From Selaginella moellendorffii (Eukaryota; Streptophyta; Lycopodiopsida; Selaginellales; Selaginellaceae), in NCBI RefSeq assembly GCF_000143415.4, contig NW_003314286.1, positions 965,643 to 1,029,642 of the forward strand: a stretch of 64,000 bases of DNA, given 5' to 3'. Every line of letters starts with the position of its first letter. Position 1 is the first letter of the stretch. Below the pieces are notes generated by a model. It ran no database searches. It had not been told where the DNA came from and was given only the letters and a program-made list of their open reading frames with translations. The position numbers were made by a program, and so were the translations under genes. Positions 1 to 11,168 of the stretch are shown here, piece after piece.

Positions 1-264
1 CCAACCCCACAAAGAAAATGACAGTTGACCACAAAGGACATGTCTGTATTTGTCACCAGCTGGCAACAAACATACATGTATCACCAACAAAGAACATGTG
101 GCCTTCAATGTCTGTAGCTGGCAACAAACGTGCACGCCATCGTTTTGGTAGCCATCTGGATCATTTATAGAGGAAGTCAGTATTTGCTTACTTCCCTCCC
201 TGTGTGTGCAAATTTCTGTGTGCAGAAGTGTGTGAAGGAAGAATAGATCCTAGTGTAACGTGAT
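1..264 (+). promoter_or_regulatory. 5' flank of the actinoporin-like gene
   Basis: No coding potential is seen here. A TATA-like element (tttatag) lies at about 164-170, roughly 95 bp before the first ATG of the downstream gene. That spacing would suit a core promoter with a short leader. A short segment (ggcaacaaac) recurs at about 63 and 121, so the flank contains a small imperfect direct duplication. Promoter role is inferred from position only. Confidence 0.35.
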
Positions 265-927
265 ATGGCTGGGAGGTGTAATCAAGGAAAGGGTGAGATG
301 GATGTAGAGGAAGCCAGTGATGAAATGGCTGCAGAAGAGAGCTCTGTGGTCACTCACGAAGAAGAGAAGTCTATTGCTGACGAAGAAAAAGGTGCAAGGT
401 CTGTAACTGCAGTCGTGGTGGCAGGACTGGGGCTTGGATCTTCGGTTATCAACAGCATCCTGAATGGGCTGGGTTCAGTACAACGCAAGATTGTAATCTC
501 GTTTGCCAACAATACTGGCCATCAGCTCACAGCTATAGGTGTATATTTCTTTTCTGGAACAGCTGACAATGGACTCCCTGGTGCTATTCCTGATAAATCC
601 ACACTCGGCTTTGGAGCTCGCAAGACAAGGGGTCCTGTGGCGAGAGGCACTGTTGGGGTTATCACTTATTATCTTTCAGCCGAAAATCGGACAGCCGCAA
701 TCATGTGGAGTGTCCCGTTTGACTACAACTTATATTCCAACTGGTGGAACTTTGAATTGCGAAATGGGAGAGTTTCCCCCTCAAGGAGCTTGTTCAACGA
801 TCTCTATTACACAGATTCTGCAATTAAGGGTGATAGCAACTTTGTCTCTCGCTTTACTAATGGACGGAAGTTTGAGGGGTCTATGGGACACTCTGGTACT
901 CCAGTTCTGGATATAACACTACACTAA
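265..927 (+). CDS. Actinoporin-like (bryoporin-type) pore-forming protein
   Basis: Intronless ORF of 220 aa ending TAA at 925-927. The first ~60 residues are acidic (many Glu/Asp) with no signal peptide. A hydrophobic, glycine-rich, amphipathic-helix-like stretch follows (about residues 50-70, VVVAGLGLGSSVINSIL). The rest is the beta-sandwich domain of the actinoporin family: RKIVISFANNTG, a GPVARGTVGV loop, and the SVPFDYNLYSNWW aromatic signature of the lipid-head-group site. Actinoporins bind sphingomyelin-type membranes and oligomerise into pores. Homologues in mosses and lycophytes are known and are tied in moss to dehydration stress. The acidic N-terminal extension before the helix is unusual for the family and could be a regulatory pro-region (inference). 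The start is the first in-frame ATG; a second Met 12 codons in is an alternative. A fragment of the same gene recurs at 2498-2582. Confidence 0.85.
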   Translation: MAGRCNQGKGEMDVEEASDEMAAEESSVVTHEEEKSIADEEKGARSVTAVVVAGLGLGSSVINSILNGLGSVQRKIVISFANNTGHQLTAIGVYFFSGTADNGLPGAIPDKSTLGFGARKTRGPVARGTVGVITYYLSAENRTAAIMWSVPFDYNLYSNWWNFELRNGRVSPSRSLFNDLYYTDSAIKGDSNFVSRFTNGRKFEGSMGHSGTPVLDITLH

Positions 928-1065
928 AATATTTTGAAGAGAAAGAGGAATATATCAACTACAAAAAATAAAAAATAAAAAACTGTATTAACTAAGTATA
1001 ATATATAATATTTTATTAGGTAGTTTATTTTGCTCATCGGCAAGGGGAGGAGGCGTGGAGACTAC

Positions 1066-2050
1066 TCACCGGTGGATTGGGAAGCCAACGACGTTGTAGA
1101 AGCATCCATTGACGGACTTGACGAGTGAGGCGCCCACGTCCTGCAAGGCATTGAATGAATTACGAAGGTGATAAGGAACCTGGATGCCGTAACAGCCAGC
1201 TTTGTCCATGGGCTCCCCGGTCGCGATGTATGCTGTGATGGTAGCCTCGTCCAGATTACCAAACTCCTTCAGTAAGAAGAGGGGAAAACTCGAGAGCTCG
1301 AGAGCACGCTAACTTATTTTACAGAAGTCTCCTCGTAGAATGATCTTAACAATGGTGCCTGTCCGAGCGCGAGATCGAGAAACCTGGATTGAAACGAGGG
1401 CCCGACAGAGATAGGGAAGCAAATCTAGAGAACCTGTGGCATGCGGCAGGAGAATCACAACTCCTGTGTAAACTTTGTGTTGTTGGCCGGTAGAAACTCC
1501 GTTTTTGTGTGAGTTGCAAAACGATAGACAGGCGTCTTTCACATTGCGAGGCTTCTCCACAATCATTCCCTGCACAGCGTCTCACGCCAGGGATGAGAAA
1601 AAGAAAAGACATTTCTTACGTGAAGCTCCACGACTGTGTCAGCTCCAACGATTAAATCCACGTTCCTCTGGCTCTCGAGCTGAAAAACGAAAGAACTCAA
1701 CTAGAACCCCAGGAATAGTGACAAGATGACGCTTTTCTGTTCTTACTTGTATCAATCTCCTAGAAACTTCAATGGTTTTGTGAGTGGCGGTCTCCGCAGC
1801 ATAATCTGTCACAGTGCTTGTAAGCAAAGCGCCACAAAAATATTTTCTCACATCAGCAGTGGCATATGCCGGATTCCCGGAGTCGCCATCGGCAGCAATT
1901 ATGAACTGTTTCTTCAGGGTTTTCTCTAAGAAGTGTCAATCGTTGTGCCTCAATAGTGGCATGGATCATTTACCTGTGTCAAAAGTAATCAGTGCGTTTG
2001 CAGGTTTTGTCTGGAGTTGGAGAGTCTCATCGGGAGTGGAATGCTCCACA
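1066..2050 (-). pseudogene. Maf/ASMTL-type nucleotide pyrophosphatase, incomplete gene
   Basis: Reading the minus strand, short exons with good splice sites give the Maf (septum-formation-like house-cleaning NTP pyrophosphatase) signature in order: DYAAETATHKTIEVSRRL, then VDLIVGADTVVEL, then GMIVEKPRNVKDA, then GQQHKVYTGVVILLP, then GNLDEATITAYIATGEPM with DKAGCYGIQ, then DVGASLVKSVNGCFYN and VVGFPIHR. These match the catalytic and substrate-binding blocks of Maf proteins (ADTVV, EKP, YTGV, GEPxDKAGxYGIQ, G-F-NVxGFP). The family hydrolyses non-canonical or pyrimidine NTPs to NMPs. No N-terminal block (the usual ASxSPRRxELL-like start) was found upstream. Right after FPIHR comes TGA or a donor-like GGTGAGT, and no final exon is visible before the actinoporin 3' end. 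The gene is therefore probably a 5'- and 3'-truncated copy. A rearranged second copy lies at 2735-3120 on the other strand. Confidence 0.65.
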
Positions 2051-2101
2051 GAGCTCTGAAATTTGCCTGCCACTAAATATCTAGAGGAAGACGAGACGAG
2101 G
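1991..2101. repeat. Direct repeat copy 1 (Maf-adjacent duplication)
   Basis: This stretch (gcgtttgcaggttttgtctg through the acgagacgagg end) recurs in the same orientation at about 3160-3290 with few changes. The second copy carries an extra ~20 bp insertion before the CAGAGCTCTGAAATTTGCC block. Together with the inverted Maf blocks it shows that 1-3.4 kb is a locally duplicated and shuffled segment. Confidence 0.75.
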
Positions 2102-2497
2102 TGGCTTCTCGCTCCGCCCCGTCTCGGTGCAAGAAGCTCTCTCAAAACTCTAGATGAGATGAAAGGAGGGTGGCCATGGCAAAAAAAATATTTATTTTTA
2201 TTTTTATTTTTTGCTCAAATTCTCGTTTTTGTGTAGACGACTGGGCTCTTCCTCCTTTGCATTTTTCCCCAGCTCGCTCAATTCCCACAGAAAATCTCGT
2301 CGGGAATGCCCTACATACAGGATTCACAGTTCGCAGTGATCGGATCCAATCACTATCTGGATTACCTGTTTCGTGCTCCGCCGCCACCTTGGTGTCGCCC
2401 TGGGCATAGCCCCGCCATTGAAAGATCCGCTGCTCCAAGCCCCTGGCGCCATGGTGGCGCCGCTGGGGTCTGGCCGGCGCTCCCGTTTGCTATTATT

Positions 2498-2582
2498 CCA
2501 AGTGGTGGAACTTTGAAATTGCTAAATGGGAGAGTTTCCCCCTCAAGGAGCTTGTAGAACGATCTCTCTGCAATTAAGGGTA
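2498..2582 (+). pseudogene. Actinoporin-like gene fragment
   Basis: A short block reproduces about 85 bp of the gene at 265-927. It covers the segment that encodes SNWWNFE, NGRVSPSRSL and the following IKG region, with near-identical DNA (aagtggtggaactttgaaat, gagagtttccccctcaagga). Internal bases are missing between the SRSL and IKG segments, so it cannot encode the domain. It lies between the two Maf copies, which suggests a single duplication event covered both genes and then decayed. Confidence 0.75.
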
Positions 2583-2734
2583 GATCCATGCCACTGTTGT
2601 TGCGACCTCGCAACCGTTGACACTACTTGATCTAATACCCTGAAGAAACAAAAAGAAGTTTAAGAAAGAAATGTAGTGGTTTTGCAAAACCTTGTCAGGT
2701 CCGATCGTCTTACATGAACTCCCGTGGCGAGCAA

Positions 2735-3120
2735 CGTCGGCACACAAAGTTACACGGGAGTTGTGATCCTCCTGCCGCATGCCACAGGTTCTCTAGATTT
2801 GCTTCCCTATCTCTGTCGGGGCCTTGTTTCAATCAAGATTTCTAGATCCCACGCTTGGACAGCCACCATTGTTACGATCATTCTACGAGGAGACTGCTGT
2901 AACATAAGTTAGTTTGCTCTCGAGCTCTCAAGCTTTCCCCTCGACGGTGGAGTTTGGTAATCTGGACGAGGCTACCACCCATCGCGACCAGGGAGCCCAT
3001 GGACAAAGCTGGCTCTTATGGCATCCAGGTTCCTTTGTCTTTTCATTCCTCGTCGCAGTTAATTCAATGCCGTGCAGGACGCGGGCGCCTCCGTCGTCGT
3101 CGTTGGCCACCGGTAAGTCT
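2735..3120 (+). pseudogene. Maf-like fragment, inverted second copy
   Basis: The plus strand carries blocks of the Maf gene seen on the minus strand at 1066-2050: YTGVVILLPHATGSLDLLPY, then GNLDEAT, then a frameshifted GEPMDKAG region (the ACAGCATACAT segment is lost), then an intron-like GTTCC...GCAG, and a shortened DxGAS exon that jumps to the VGHR-like end. The internal deletions and frameshift make it non-functional. Orientation is opposite to the first copy. Confidence 0.7.
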
Positions 3121-3159
3121 CTCTACACCCCCTCCCCTTGCGTAGATCTTCATACAATC

Positions 3160-3290
3160 AATGCGTTTGCAGGTTTTGTCTGGAGCTGGAGAGTCTCATC
3201 CGGAGTGGAATGCTCCGGGAGAAGAATCCAGCATCGACAGAGCTCTGAAATTTGCCTGCCACTAAATATCTAGAGACAGGCGAGACGAGG
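3160..3290. repeat. Direct repeat copy 2 (Maf-adjacent duplication)
   Basis: Second copy of the repeat at 1991-2101. It is followed by a weakly similar stretch (the tttttgctcaa and gttttcgtgtagacga blocks near 3362-3398 match 2205-2242). It lies in the same orientation as copy 1 although the adjoining Maf blocks are inverted, so at least two rearrangements are needed. Confidence 0.7.
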
Positions 3291-3299
3291 CAACCAGCT

Positions 3300-3732
3300 C
3301 TCTAAGGGTGTTGAAAGGGTGGCGATGCTATCCCTTTCGCCGGGGACGGGAGGGTTATTGTTTTTGCTCAATGGTTTTCTCGTTTTCGTGTAGACGAAAG
3401 ATATCGTCTCTCGTCATGCATACAACGCCTCGTCGTCTGCTTCCAGGCGCTTGAATTCGTGGCCTGGCATTGGCTTTTTGGACTTGCTTGCAGCACACTG
3501 CAGAATCTTAGAGAAAGTCCACACCACGCAATAATGGAGAATATGGGCATGATTCTGTGCAAGACAAAAACAAGGATTCAGCTTCGGCAGCAGCAGCAGT
3601 AGGTAGCAACAGGAGCAGAGCAGAATCACAAGAGGAGTTGCCCACCGACTCCTTTTTACCACTCATTTCATGAAGAATTCAATCTTTCCCGTGATTTTTC
3701 TGATTTAAATCTTTTTTGTTTTCGAAAAAACA

Positions 3733-3770
<38 letters not shown>

Positions 3771-4447
3771 ACTTATTGTTTCAACATATCATCCGACGAA
3801 CAAAACTGAAATTCTTCTTGCTGCTGCTTGCTGCCTCCTGCCTCTCTCGCCAAACATTTTTTTTTTTCCTCCTCCTCCTCCTTCCTTGCCTAGTCTCTTC
3901 TTGCGGCCGTGCGTTCAAGCTCAACAACGGTAAATTTATCCTCACCTACATATTGTGCTTCCATGCTGCTGCTGCTGCTATTTACACTGCCTGACTGACT
4001 GACTGGCGCGTTTGCCTCCCTGGCTCCCACTCCCAAGCTTTTTGTTTTTGCTCTCTTTGTCCTCACTCTCGCCACTAAATACACCGAAGTTATTCCCCTC
4101 CCTACTTTCCTGGAGAGCGAGCGAGCGAGCGAGCGAGTGAGAGAGCATTTGAATCCATCCTGAACACCACCACCATCCTTGCTGCTGCTTCCTTCTTCTT
4201 CAGCTTCCCTGATCGTCGTCGTCACCAATCAATCATCCTCCGTCAGTCCTCCAGTCCAAGTCCTCCTCTTCGTCGTCCTGCACTTAACTATTTTCTCTAG
4301 CTCTTTTTTTTTTTTCTTTTCTTTTCTTTTCTTTTGGCGTCTTCTTCTTCTTCCCCCCGTCCCGCAACACCGTCTACTAGCTAGCCGCCGATATGGTATC
4401 TGTTGTCTTGTCTGTGAGAGATCAAGTTTGAGTTGGCCGTCTCGTCG
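3300..4447. other. Intergenic / 3' flank of the MADS-box gene
   Basis: No recognisable gene. The stretch is rich in simple sequence: a (GA)n run at about 3732-3768, poly-T and (CTC/CCT)n around 3850-3890, (GAGC)n at about 4115-4137, and a C/T-rich run at 4305-4360. ORFs here are low-complexity (Arg-Glu or Leu/Phe repeats) and are not credible. Part of it is probably the 3' UTR of the minus-strand MADS gene. Confidence 0.5.
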
Positions 4448-4523
4448 TCAGTTCTCATAGCTTGTTGACAGTGTGAGCGAGCTCTGGCTGGTGCTGATCG
4501 GTGGTGCCGACACCTGCGCATGC

Positions 4524-4556
<33 letters not shown>

Positions 4557-6586
4557 GGCTGTTGCTGTGACGCGTTGGCAGCACCGTCCTCTTCGCCACC
4601 ACCAGCGCCAGCGCCACCAGCGCCACTCCCGCACATCACCTGTTGCCCGCAGAGCATGTTAGACGAATCCAAACCGGTCTCGCCAATGCCGTGATGGCTG
4701 CAGTCGAACGAAACCATCATGTTGTTCTGGGTCGAGTCATTGCCAGCTCCACCTCTGGAGAAGTTAGAATCGGATATCGCCTCTTGTTGCTGCAAGAAAC
4801 CGATTCACACGTAAGAATTTAAGCGTCCAACGCTGTAGACGAAGATACCAAAAGAAACAAGAGCTATACGTACGCCAGGGTAGAAGCTTGGGTTTTGCTC
4901 CGAGTTTCGGTAAGCGTTCCACACGGGTTGCATCTCCGTAGAATCAAACACGAGAGACTCTTTGTGCTCCTCCTCCTGCTGTGGGATCAAGTCCGCCTTC
5001 TCCTCCTTGTAGATTGTTGGCTGTGTCTCCATCTCCTCATAGTAGAGAGGGAACATCTTAGCCTCCGACATCATGGCTTGCTGCATCCCAAACGGGGACT
5101 TCAGCTGCTGGACTTGATTCATTCTCATCTGATTTGTATATGCTTGGGACATCGAGGAGCTGGGAGAGCTGGCATCTCCATTGTCCCTGCACAAAGGAGA
5201 ACAAGAGCATTCGATTCGACTGACAGATAAACGTCACAAAATACCTTCTCTGGGGAAAGAAACTGAGCTCATTGTACTGCGAAGCACTGTCAGACCAAGA
5301 GGATGGAATCTGAACATCTCCCATCGACCCGTTAGGAGCCATCATAGGATACATCTATGAAAAACAAGTTACGATGAAAGAGAGAACAAAAAAAACGCAA
5401 CGGAATGTCCAACGAACTACACACACCTGTTGCAGTTGACCATAAGGTACCACTTGGTTCTATAAATGGGAAAGGTTAAAATGGTGAAGACAGAAGCATA
5501 AAAACAAACGGGTACCTGCATCATGCCTCCCATACCATGGTTTTGCAGCTCTTGCTGTTGTCAGCAGCATGAGAAGTTTAGAAAGAGAAAATTACGGCAG
5601 AACACAGACCTTGCGTGTGCGTATCTTCTGTAGTGTAGATTTCAGGCACTCTTCGAGCTGCAAAAGCTCCTCGATCCCGAGACCTCCAATGTCGCCTTCG
5701 AAAAAACTGCAGTCAAGATTACACAAGTAAACAAAGCGACGAGCCGGAGAACTATAGCCGCCGTACCGCAATCTTGTGCGCAGAGCCTCGTTCTCAAACT
5801 GAATCTTGGAGACATCCCTGTAGTGAGCCTGAAGAGGCGCAGGTGTAGCAAGCACAGAGATGAGAATCATAAAACACTCACCACCAGGCTCTCGTAGTTT
5901 GAGTTGCTGCAACAGTGGAATTAGCAAAGCTGGATTGGAATTAAATTCATTAAATTAGGATTACCTTGTCTCCCCGTTAGTTATCTCAGATCCGCTTGGA
6001 TAAGATCGTCGAATTTTGTTAATGATCTGTTACCGTGAACATACAGTTAAAACATCAATATCGCCAGTACACCGACTTACTTCTTCAGAGTCAAGCCGCC
6101 TACATGACAACAAAAGAAAACCACACGGAACAGCATTAGAGTCATAAAAGAATGCACGGAAGAAGGAGAGCTGCGAGAGACCTTTTTGTCCTTTCATTTT
6201 CAGGAAGGGAAATAAAGCGCAGGATTATCTCCTCAATCCTGTAGTTCAATCATTGCACATATAAAAAAGATCTTCAGAAACGAAAGACGATGGGAGGTGA
6301 ATTGAGCAGCCAAAGGATAATCGATCGGGAAAGTAAGAAGGAAAAAGAAAACCGAGCAAAAAAGGTGAAGAAAACGAACCACAGGAGCCTCTCTCGCTTA
6401 CCTCCCGTCATTGGGATGAATACTCAGCTTCCCAGCCGGAGAGAACATGATCAAGGCAACATCAGTGTCGCACAGCGTGGAGAGCTCGAAGGCTTTCTTC
6501 ATCAGCCCATTCCTTCGCTTGGAGTAAGTCACCTGGCGTGCCTGGTGGTTCTCGATCTTTTTTATTTCCAGCTTCACCCGACCCAT
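4448..6586 (-). CDS. MIKC-type (probably MIKC*) MADS-box transcription factor
   Basis: Exon 1 (6402-6586) starts [12 protein letters not shown] and encodes the whole MADS domain ([20 protein letters not shown], then [13 protein letters not shown]), which binds CArG boxes as a dimer. It ends at a GTAAGC donor. Following small exons give an I/K-like coiled region: [43 protein letters not shown], and [20 protein letters not shown] (the K-box LxxLEExL pattern). Later exons form a long low-complexity C-terminus ([27 protein letters not shown], then a Gln run from a CAG tract). The stop is at 4448-4450. The MFSPxGK motif and the many exons between MADS and K favour MIKC*, the class tied to the gametophyte in land plants. 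The I-domain exon order is inferred from splice sites, not confirmed. Confidence 0.82.
4526..4556. repeat. CAG/CTG trinucleotide tract in the MADS-box gene
   Basis: About ten consecutive CTG units on the plus strand (CAG on the coding strand) encode a run of about ten glutamines, followed by further Gln-rich sequence near the C-terminus of the MADS protein. It is a likely length-polymorphic coding microsatellite. Confidence 0.85.
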
Positions 6587-8852
6587 TGTTTCTGTTCTCT
6601 GGCAACCGTCAACCATTTGACATTAATGTCGTGCCCGTCAATTGAGAGCGCATCCGCTCGGTGAGTGAGCTGAACTTTTACCTTGGGATGGGCCTCTCCA
6701 ATCTGGGACTCGACACACTGCAAACACAGCCATTGCTACGCTTGTATAAAGGCAAGAAAGGAAAAACGAAAAGAAAACGAGAGAAGGAAGGAAAAAAAGA
6801 CACAGTACCTTACAAGATCTAAACTTGCAGTGCCGATCCAAGCCCCGATCAAAGCTCTCTCCTCCTCTAAGTTCTCCCCTATCCTGATTTTCCTGTCGCG
6901 ATCCTTTTGGCGCGGGGCCCGTCTTCGGTGTTGCCAGGTGCGATCGCCGACCTGTCCTTGTTCCTAGAGCTAATCACTTCCAGGCAGTGTCAATGCGAGC
7001 TGTCCTCCTCCTCATCTTCCATGAGCAGCGCCGCAAGATCAAGAACTACAATCGCATGCCAGCCGCTCCAAGACGACTGCTGCTCATTGGCAGCGATCCC
7101 GCGCTCCCAATTCTGCCCGATTCGACCTTTCTTTTTCGATATTTCGGGCCTGCCAAGCATACAAGAGCCGAGCTGCTAGAGAATGACAAACCCCGGCATT
7201 GAAATATCGATTCTTGGCGGGGCGAATCCAGCGCCGGCGCGAGCGCCTCACACCGCCATAGCTGCCGCAGCTCGTGGAGGCGCGCGCGATCGATCTTCTT
7301 CCCGGGGCACGCTGCTGAGGTGTCGGCGCCTCGACCGGAAGAACACACACACAAGAGAAGAGAAAAAATGAGAGAGGAGAAAATTAATCGACCTACGCAG
7401 GCAAACCAAAGCAAAACCAAATGGGATGAAATGGAGAAAAAGCCCCCTCTTAAACCTTGGGGCCCCAAGGGCAGTCCTTAGCAAAGCCGCCCTGTGGAAA
7501 TAGCCTTCCCCAATCAGGCGAGGCCACATCACTGACAATAGCTGCCCCCGTTTCTCACCGCGGTGTGAAAATGCCGGGTAAGACGGTAACCACCAGATTT
7601 TACCACGCCGGAGCCTGTGGGACCGGGTCGTCGACGGCGACTAAATTGGGAAAAAGCGGGGCCCACGTCAGCGTCTTTTGGGACGAAGGGGGCCATGCAT
7701 GCATGCATGGAAAATTTGTTTTTACCGCGGCCGCAACGCTGGGCATCCCGCGGCCATCCAAGCGCCACCACGTCCATGTTAACCCCAGGTAAAAACCACC
7801 ATGACCTCCATTCATCATCATCCACCATGGTAAACTCGGAGAAAGCAAGAAAGCGCCATAAATCTTACTAACATCAGTAAAAACTTAAAAGTGAAAAAAG
7901 CAAGGCTCTTGCATTGCTTTGTGTGTGTTTCTTTTGCCCCTTTCTTTACTTCTTTAGCCACCCTGGGGCTTTTAAATGCGACGCTAGAAGCGACCCAGTG
8001 GCTCCAGTTTTGCAGGATACCCGTTTGGAGCTCTCGTAGTAAGCAACTGGAACTGGAGCCCTCGCGCAAAAGCCCAGTACTGGCATTATTTGTGGCCACT
8101 GTAGTGCGTCACAGGCATCCTCCTGGCATCCAAAAAATTTAAGACTAGCATGATGTGTTGTGTGTGTGTGTGTGTGTGTGTGCGAGAGTAGTAGAATCAA
8201 TCAACAGAAAATAAAAATTAAAGAAATTAAAGCCTGGTACGAGCAAAAGGCTCCAAACAAACGGGCCGGTTAGTGTGCATTACATTGCATCACCACCACC
8301 ATAAACTTCCCACTTCGATTTCTGGTGGTTCAACAACGTAGCTCGCGCGTCACCTTTGTTTTTTTGTTTTTCTGTTCTGTAGAAACCAAGGAGGGAGAGA
8401 AAGATCGCATTAGTTATAGCACAAGCTTACGCTGCAGTGTACGAAGGAAAAGAGGGAGAGAGAAAAAGAGCCTGGTCGCTGTGTGCGCGGAGGACAATGC
8501 ACGCCTCGACTCGATACTAGAGCCTCATCAGAGAACGAAGGAAACAAAACAATGGTCAAAAACAAGACTGACAAAGGAAATATTAACTTAGCCGCAGAAA
8601 GAATGAGGAGGAGAACTTTAACTTTGGCTTGTGCTTGGCCACGGCACGACTGTGCTGCTGCTACTCTCTGCAACGCAAAGAAACGAAAAGCAACACTCGT
8701 TAATCGAGACGCTGCAGGAGAAACAAAAGGCGGACGAGAAGAAAAAACGGACCTGTTATAAAATTTAAGTGTACAAGGTACACGGGTGACCGAGTGACCG
8801 AGTGAATAATACAGGCGGGTCGATCGTCTTCTCGAATCTCTGCGGTGGTTTC
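6587..8852. other. Intergenic: MADS-box upstream region and ICME 3' flank
   Basis: No gene was recognised. The minus-strand side (6587-7500) is the presumed promoter and leader of the MADS gene. A (TG)n microsatellite lies at about 8156-8181 and an ATGCATGCATGC run at about 7695-7708. The ORFs in this stretch have no recognisable domain and overlap on both strands, so they are treated as chance. Confidence 0.45.
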
Positions 8853-10887
8853 TCAGAAGGGGCTGACGAGTCGAGCCAATTGGAGCAGTATTTCAGGGAC
8901 GAGTTGCTCCGAGACGACTGATTCGGGTGCATCTTCTCCCTCATAAATCAATGCCACGATGTGCTCTAGAAGCTCATCTCGGCCTCCACGCATTGGATCC
9001 TGAACCACAATTTCCGTTCGTTAGTCTCCAAAATAATGCACCGCTGTGGAGCCAGTGGCTGAGCACATTGCTGTAGCGAGCGAGTGCGTGAGCCAGAGGT
9101 GTGCAAAGATGAAAACACGAATTCGTGATCGACACTCTCAAGGATATAATGGACCTGGAAAGCGACCCACCTGTAAAAATAAATCGGTATGCGTCTTATG
9201 CGGGAAAAGCTTTGTTGTAACTTTCACTCCTGCTGCTCGCAGGGAGTCTGCGAATCGAACCCTGCACGTGCAGCCACGAGAAGAATAATATCAAAATCGG
9301 GCACTGACTCGCGAAAAGGTGTGAAACTAGCATCAAAATGACAGCATAAAGTACTCACGTCGCATGGTATGGAATAGAATAGTCGGCCGTTCCGTGGAAG
9401 AGCATGGCTGGTGGCAAAAGATGCATCCATGGCTGGAAATCCTTGCGTTTAACAACGAGCTCGGGTGAAAACCGAGGCAGAGACTCCTCGCCTTCCATAA
9501 CGCTGTAAACAACAATTAGCTCTTTGTTCCAACTGATATCATTCCAAAACAAAATGCGCTAACCTTAAGAAGATTGACTTGTACAGTCCTCTCTGATGGA
9601 AATGGTCGACAAGTTCAAGCAAATTGTACCTGAAAGAATGAAAACGCCTTTAGCGCCAAATTATCGTGTTGAAATGGCTTACCCTCCAGAAATCCCGAAA
9701 AACATTTTGAACTGGGAGGGAGTCCACATCACCCTGGATCTCCCATTCAGCTTTTGCTTCTTTGCTTGGATTATTAGAGCGCAAGAAGAAAGGTGCGCAC
9801 CTGCCGATTGACCGGCAAGAAAAAGTCTGTTCATAAGTTAGAAACAATCGTCGTAAAGCCAGCTGAGAGTACTCACTTGTTTGGGTCGCCTCCAAAGCTT
9901 GCTATGTTGTTACAAAAAAAAGACAATGCATTTCCTACATCTTCCACCATGTCGCTGATGGTACCCTGGGGAAAATTCCTAGATAAACAAAAGAAGTGAG
10001 GCCCCCAGGACTGTGGCGTATTCCCTTACCTATAGTCAATGCACGCAACTATAACATCTCTTTCGACAAGACGTTTTGCTAAAAGAGACCCCCATGCCTT
10101 GTACCTGAAATTCTCATGTAATTCAAGATAGACTAGAACAAGGCAACTTTACCCAATGATCCAAGCTCCGCCGGTCACAAATGCCACAGCTGGCATTGGC
10201 TTGTCCAAATTCTCTGGTAAGTACAAGTCCAACCTGCTCAGAGCAAATCTCTGTTGACAGCAAATTTTCAAAGTGGAGCGAAAGAAGCACCTGTTCCTTG
10301 GCTGATCTCCATAAACAATGCTTCGATGAACACAGGGAGAAGTAAAATAGTACCACCCAACTGATCAAAGCACACGAGCTTTTGGTTATGCCTAGTGCCT
10401 AGCTATGGTGAAGAAATGTTTTTCAAAAGTATCAAGCGCACTTACTTTGAATAAAGCCCGGCATGAGGAATAAAGCGTACAAGCCCAGTGCCATGAGCTT
10501 ACACACCCATCGATATCCCACACTGGAGAAATAAGAAGACATTGAGAAAATCCAAAGAAGAAAAAGAAAGATCTCATCGTACCCGAGATATGAAAGGAGC
10601 TTGAAGCTGAGCTGCGTGATCAAGTAAGTTTCCGAGGCAGCGTGTTGGAAATCCGCTTTGAAAGAAGGCTGCTGCTCGATGGGAGTCCCCACAATCATCT
10701 CCGTGACAGCTCTTCTCGGCCCCCGGTGCCGCCGTCCAAATGAGGGCGCGTGAAGCGCCAACGCGGCATCCGCCGAGGCGCGCCGCGTGAGCTTCCCGCT
10801 TCCATGGTGATCCTCCCGCTCCAGCACAGCACAAGAATCGTCCTGCGAGCTCAACTCCGGCATTTCTTCACCCGGCGCACAGAGCAT
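8853..10887 (-). CDS. ICME: Isoprenylcysteine alpha-carbonyl methylesterase (ICME)
   Basis: Multi-exon alpha/beta-hydrolase. In order on the minus strand: an Arg/Ser-rich N-terminus, [17 protein letters not shown], a hydrophobic membrane segment ([16 protein letters not shown]), DQPRNRLDLYLP, an oxyanion-hole GGAWIIGYKAWG, the nucleophile elbow [27 protein letters not shown], the acid block [11 protein letters not shown], and the catalytic-His block [15 protein letters not shown] near the C-terminus. All three catalytic residues are present. The plant enzyme demethylates the carboxyl-methylated isoprenylcysteine of CaaX proteins in endomembranes and modulates abscisic acid signalling. The window also contains a PYL receptor, though 20 kb away. 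The start used is the first in-frame ATG at 10887; a second Met eight codons in is possible. Introns are short, with clear GT-AG sites. Confidence 0.88.
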
Positions 10888-11168
10888 CTGGATCGATCAA
10901 CGAGCTCGAAATATTTCGCTCTTACCAGCCAGATCGCTCGCCAGAGATCGCCGAAAACCGGGGATCCTTTGCGTGAGGAGCGATCGATCCCTGGCGCGCG
11001 AATGTAGCTACAGCCGAATCTTGCCCTGCCAGGATCTCTTTTCACCACTTGGAGCAACACAATAGCTAGGGCAAAGATATTATACCACAAGAGCAACACG
11101 TGTCCCACAAGGTTAGTTCCAAGTCAGCACGTCACATAGTACAAAATTCGCCCACCCCGTCAAGCCCG

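Noticed and set aside
3716..3994. ORF with an Arg-Glu repeat
   Set aside because: Translation of a (GA)n microsatellite followed by T-rich sequence; no conserved domain.
7046..7468. 140-aa minus-strand ORF and overlapping plus ORFs
   Set aside because: Overlapping ORFs on both strands without domains upstream of the MADS gene; judged chance.
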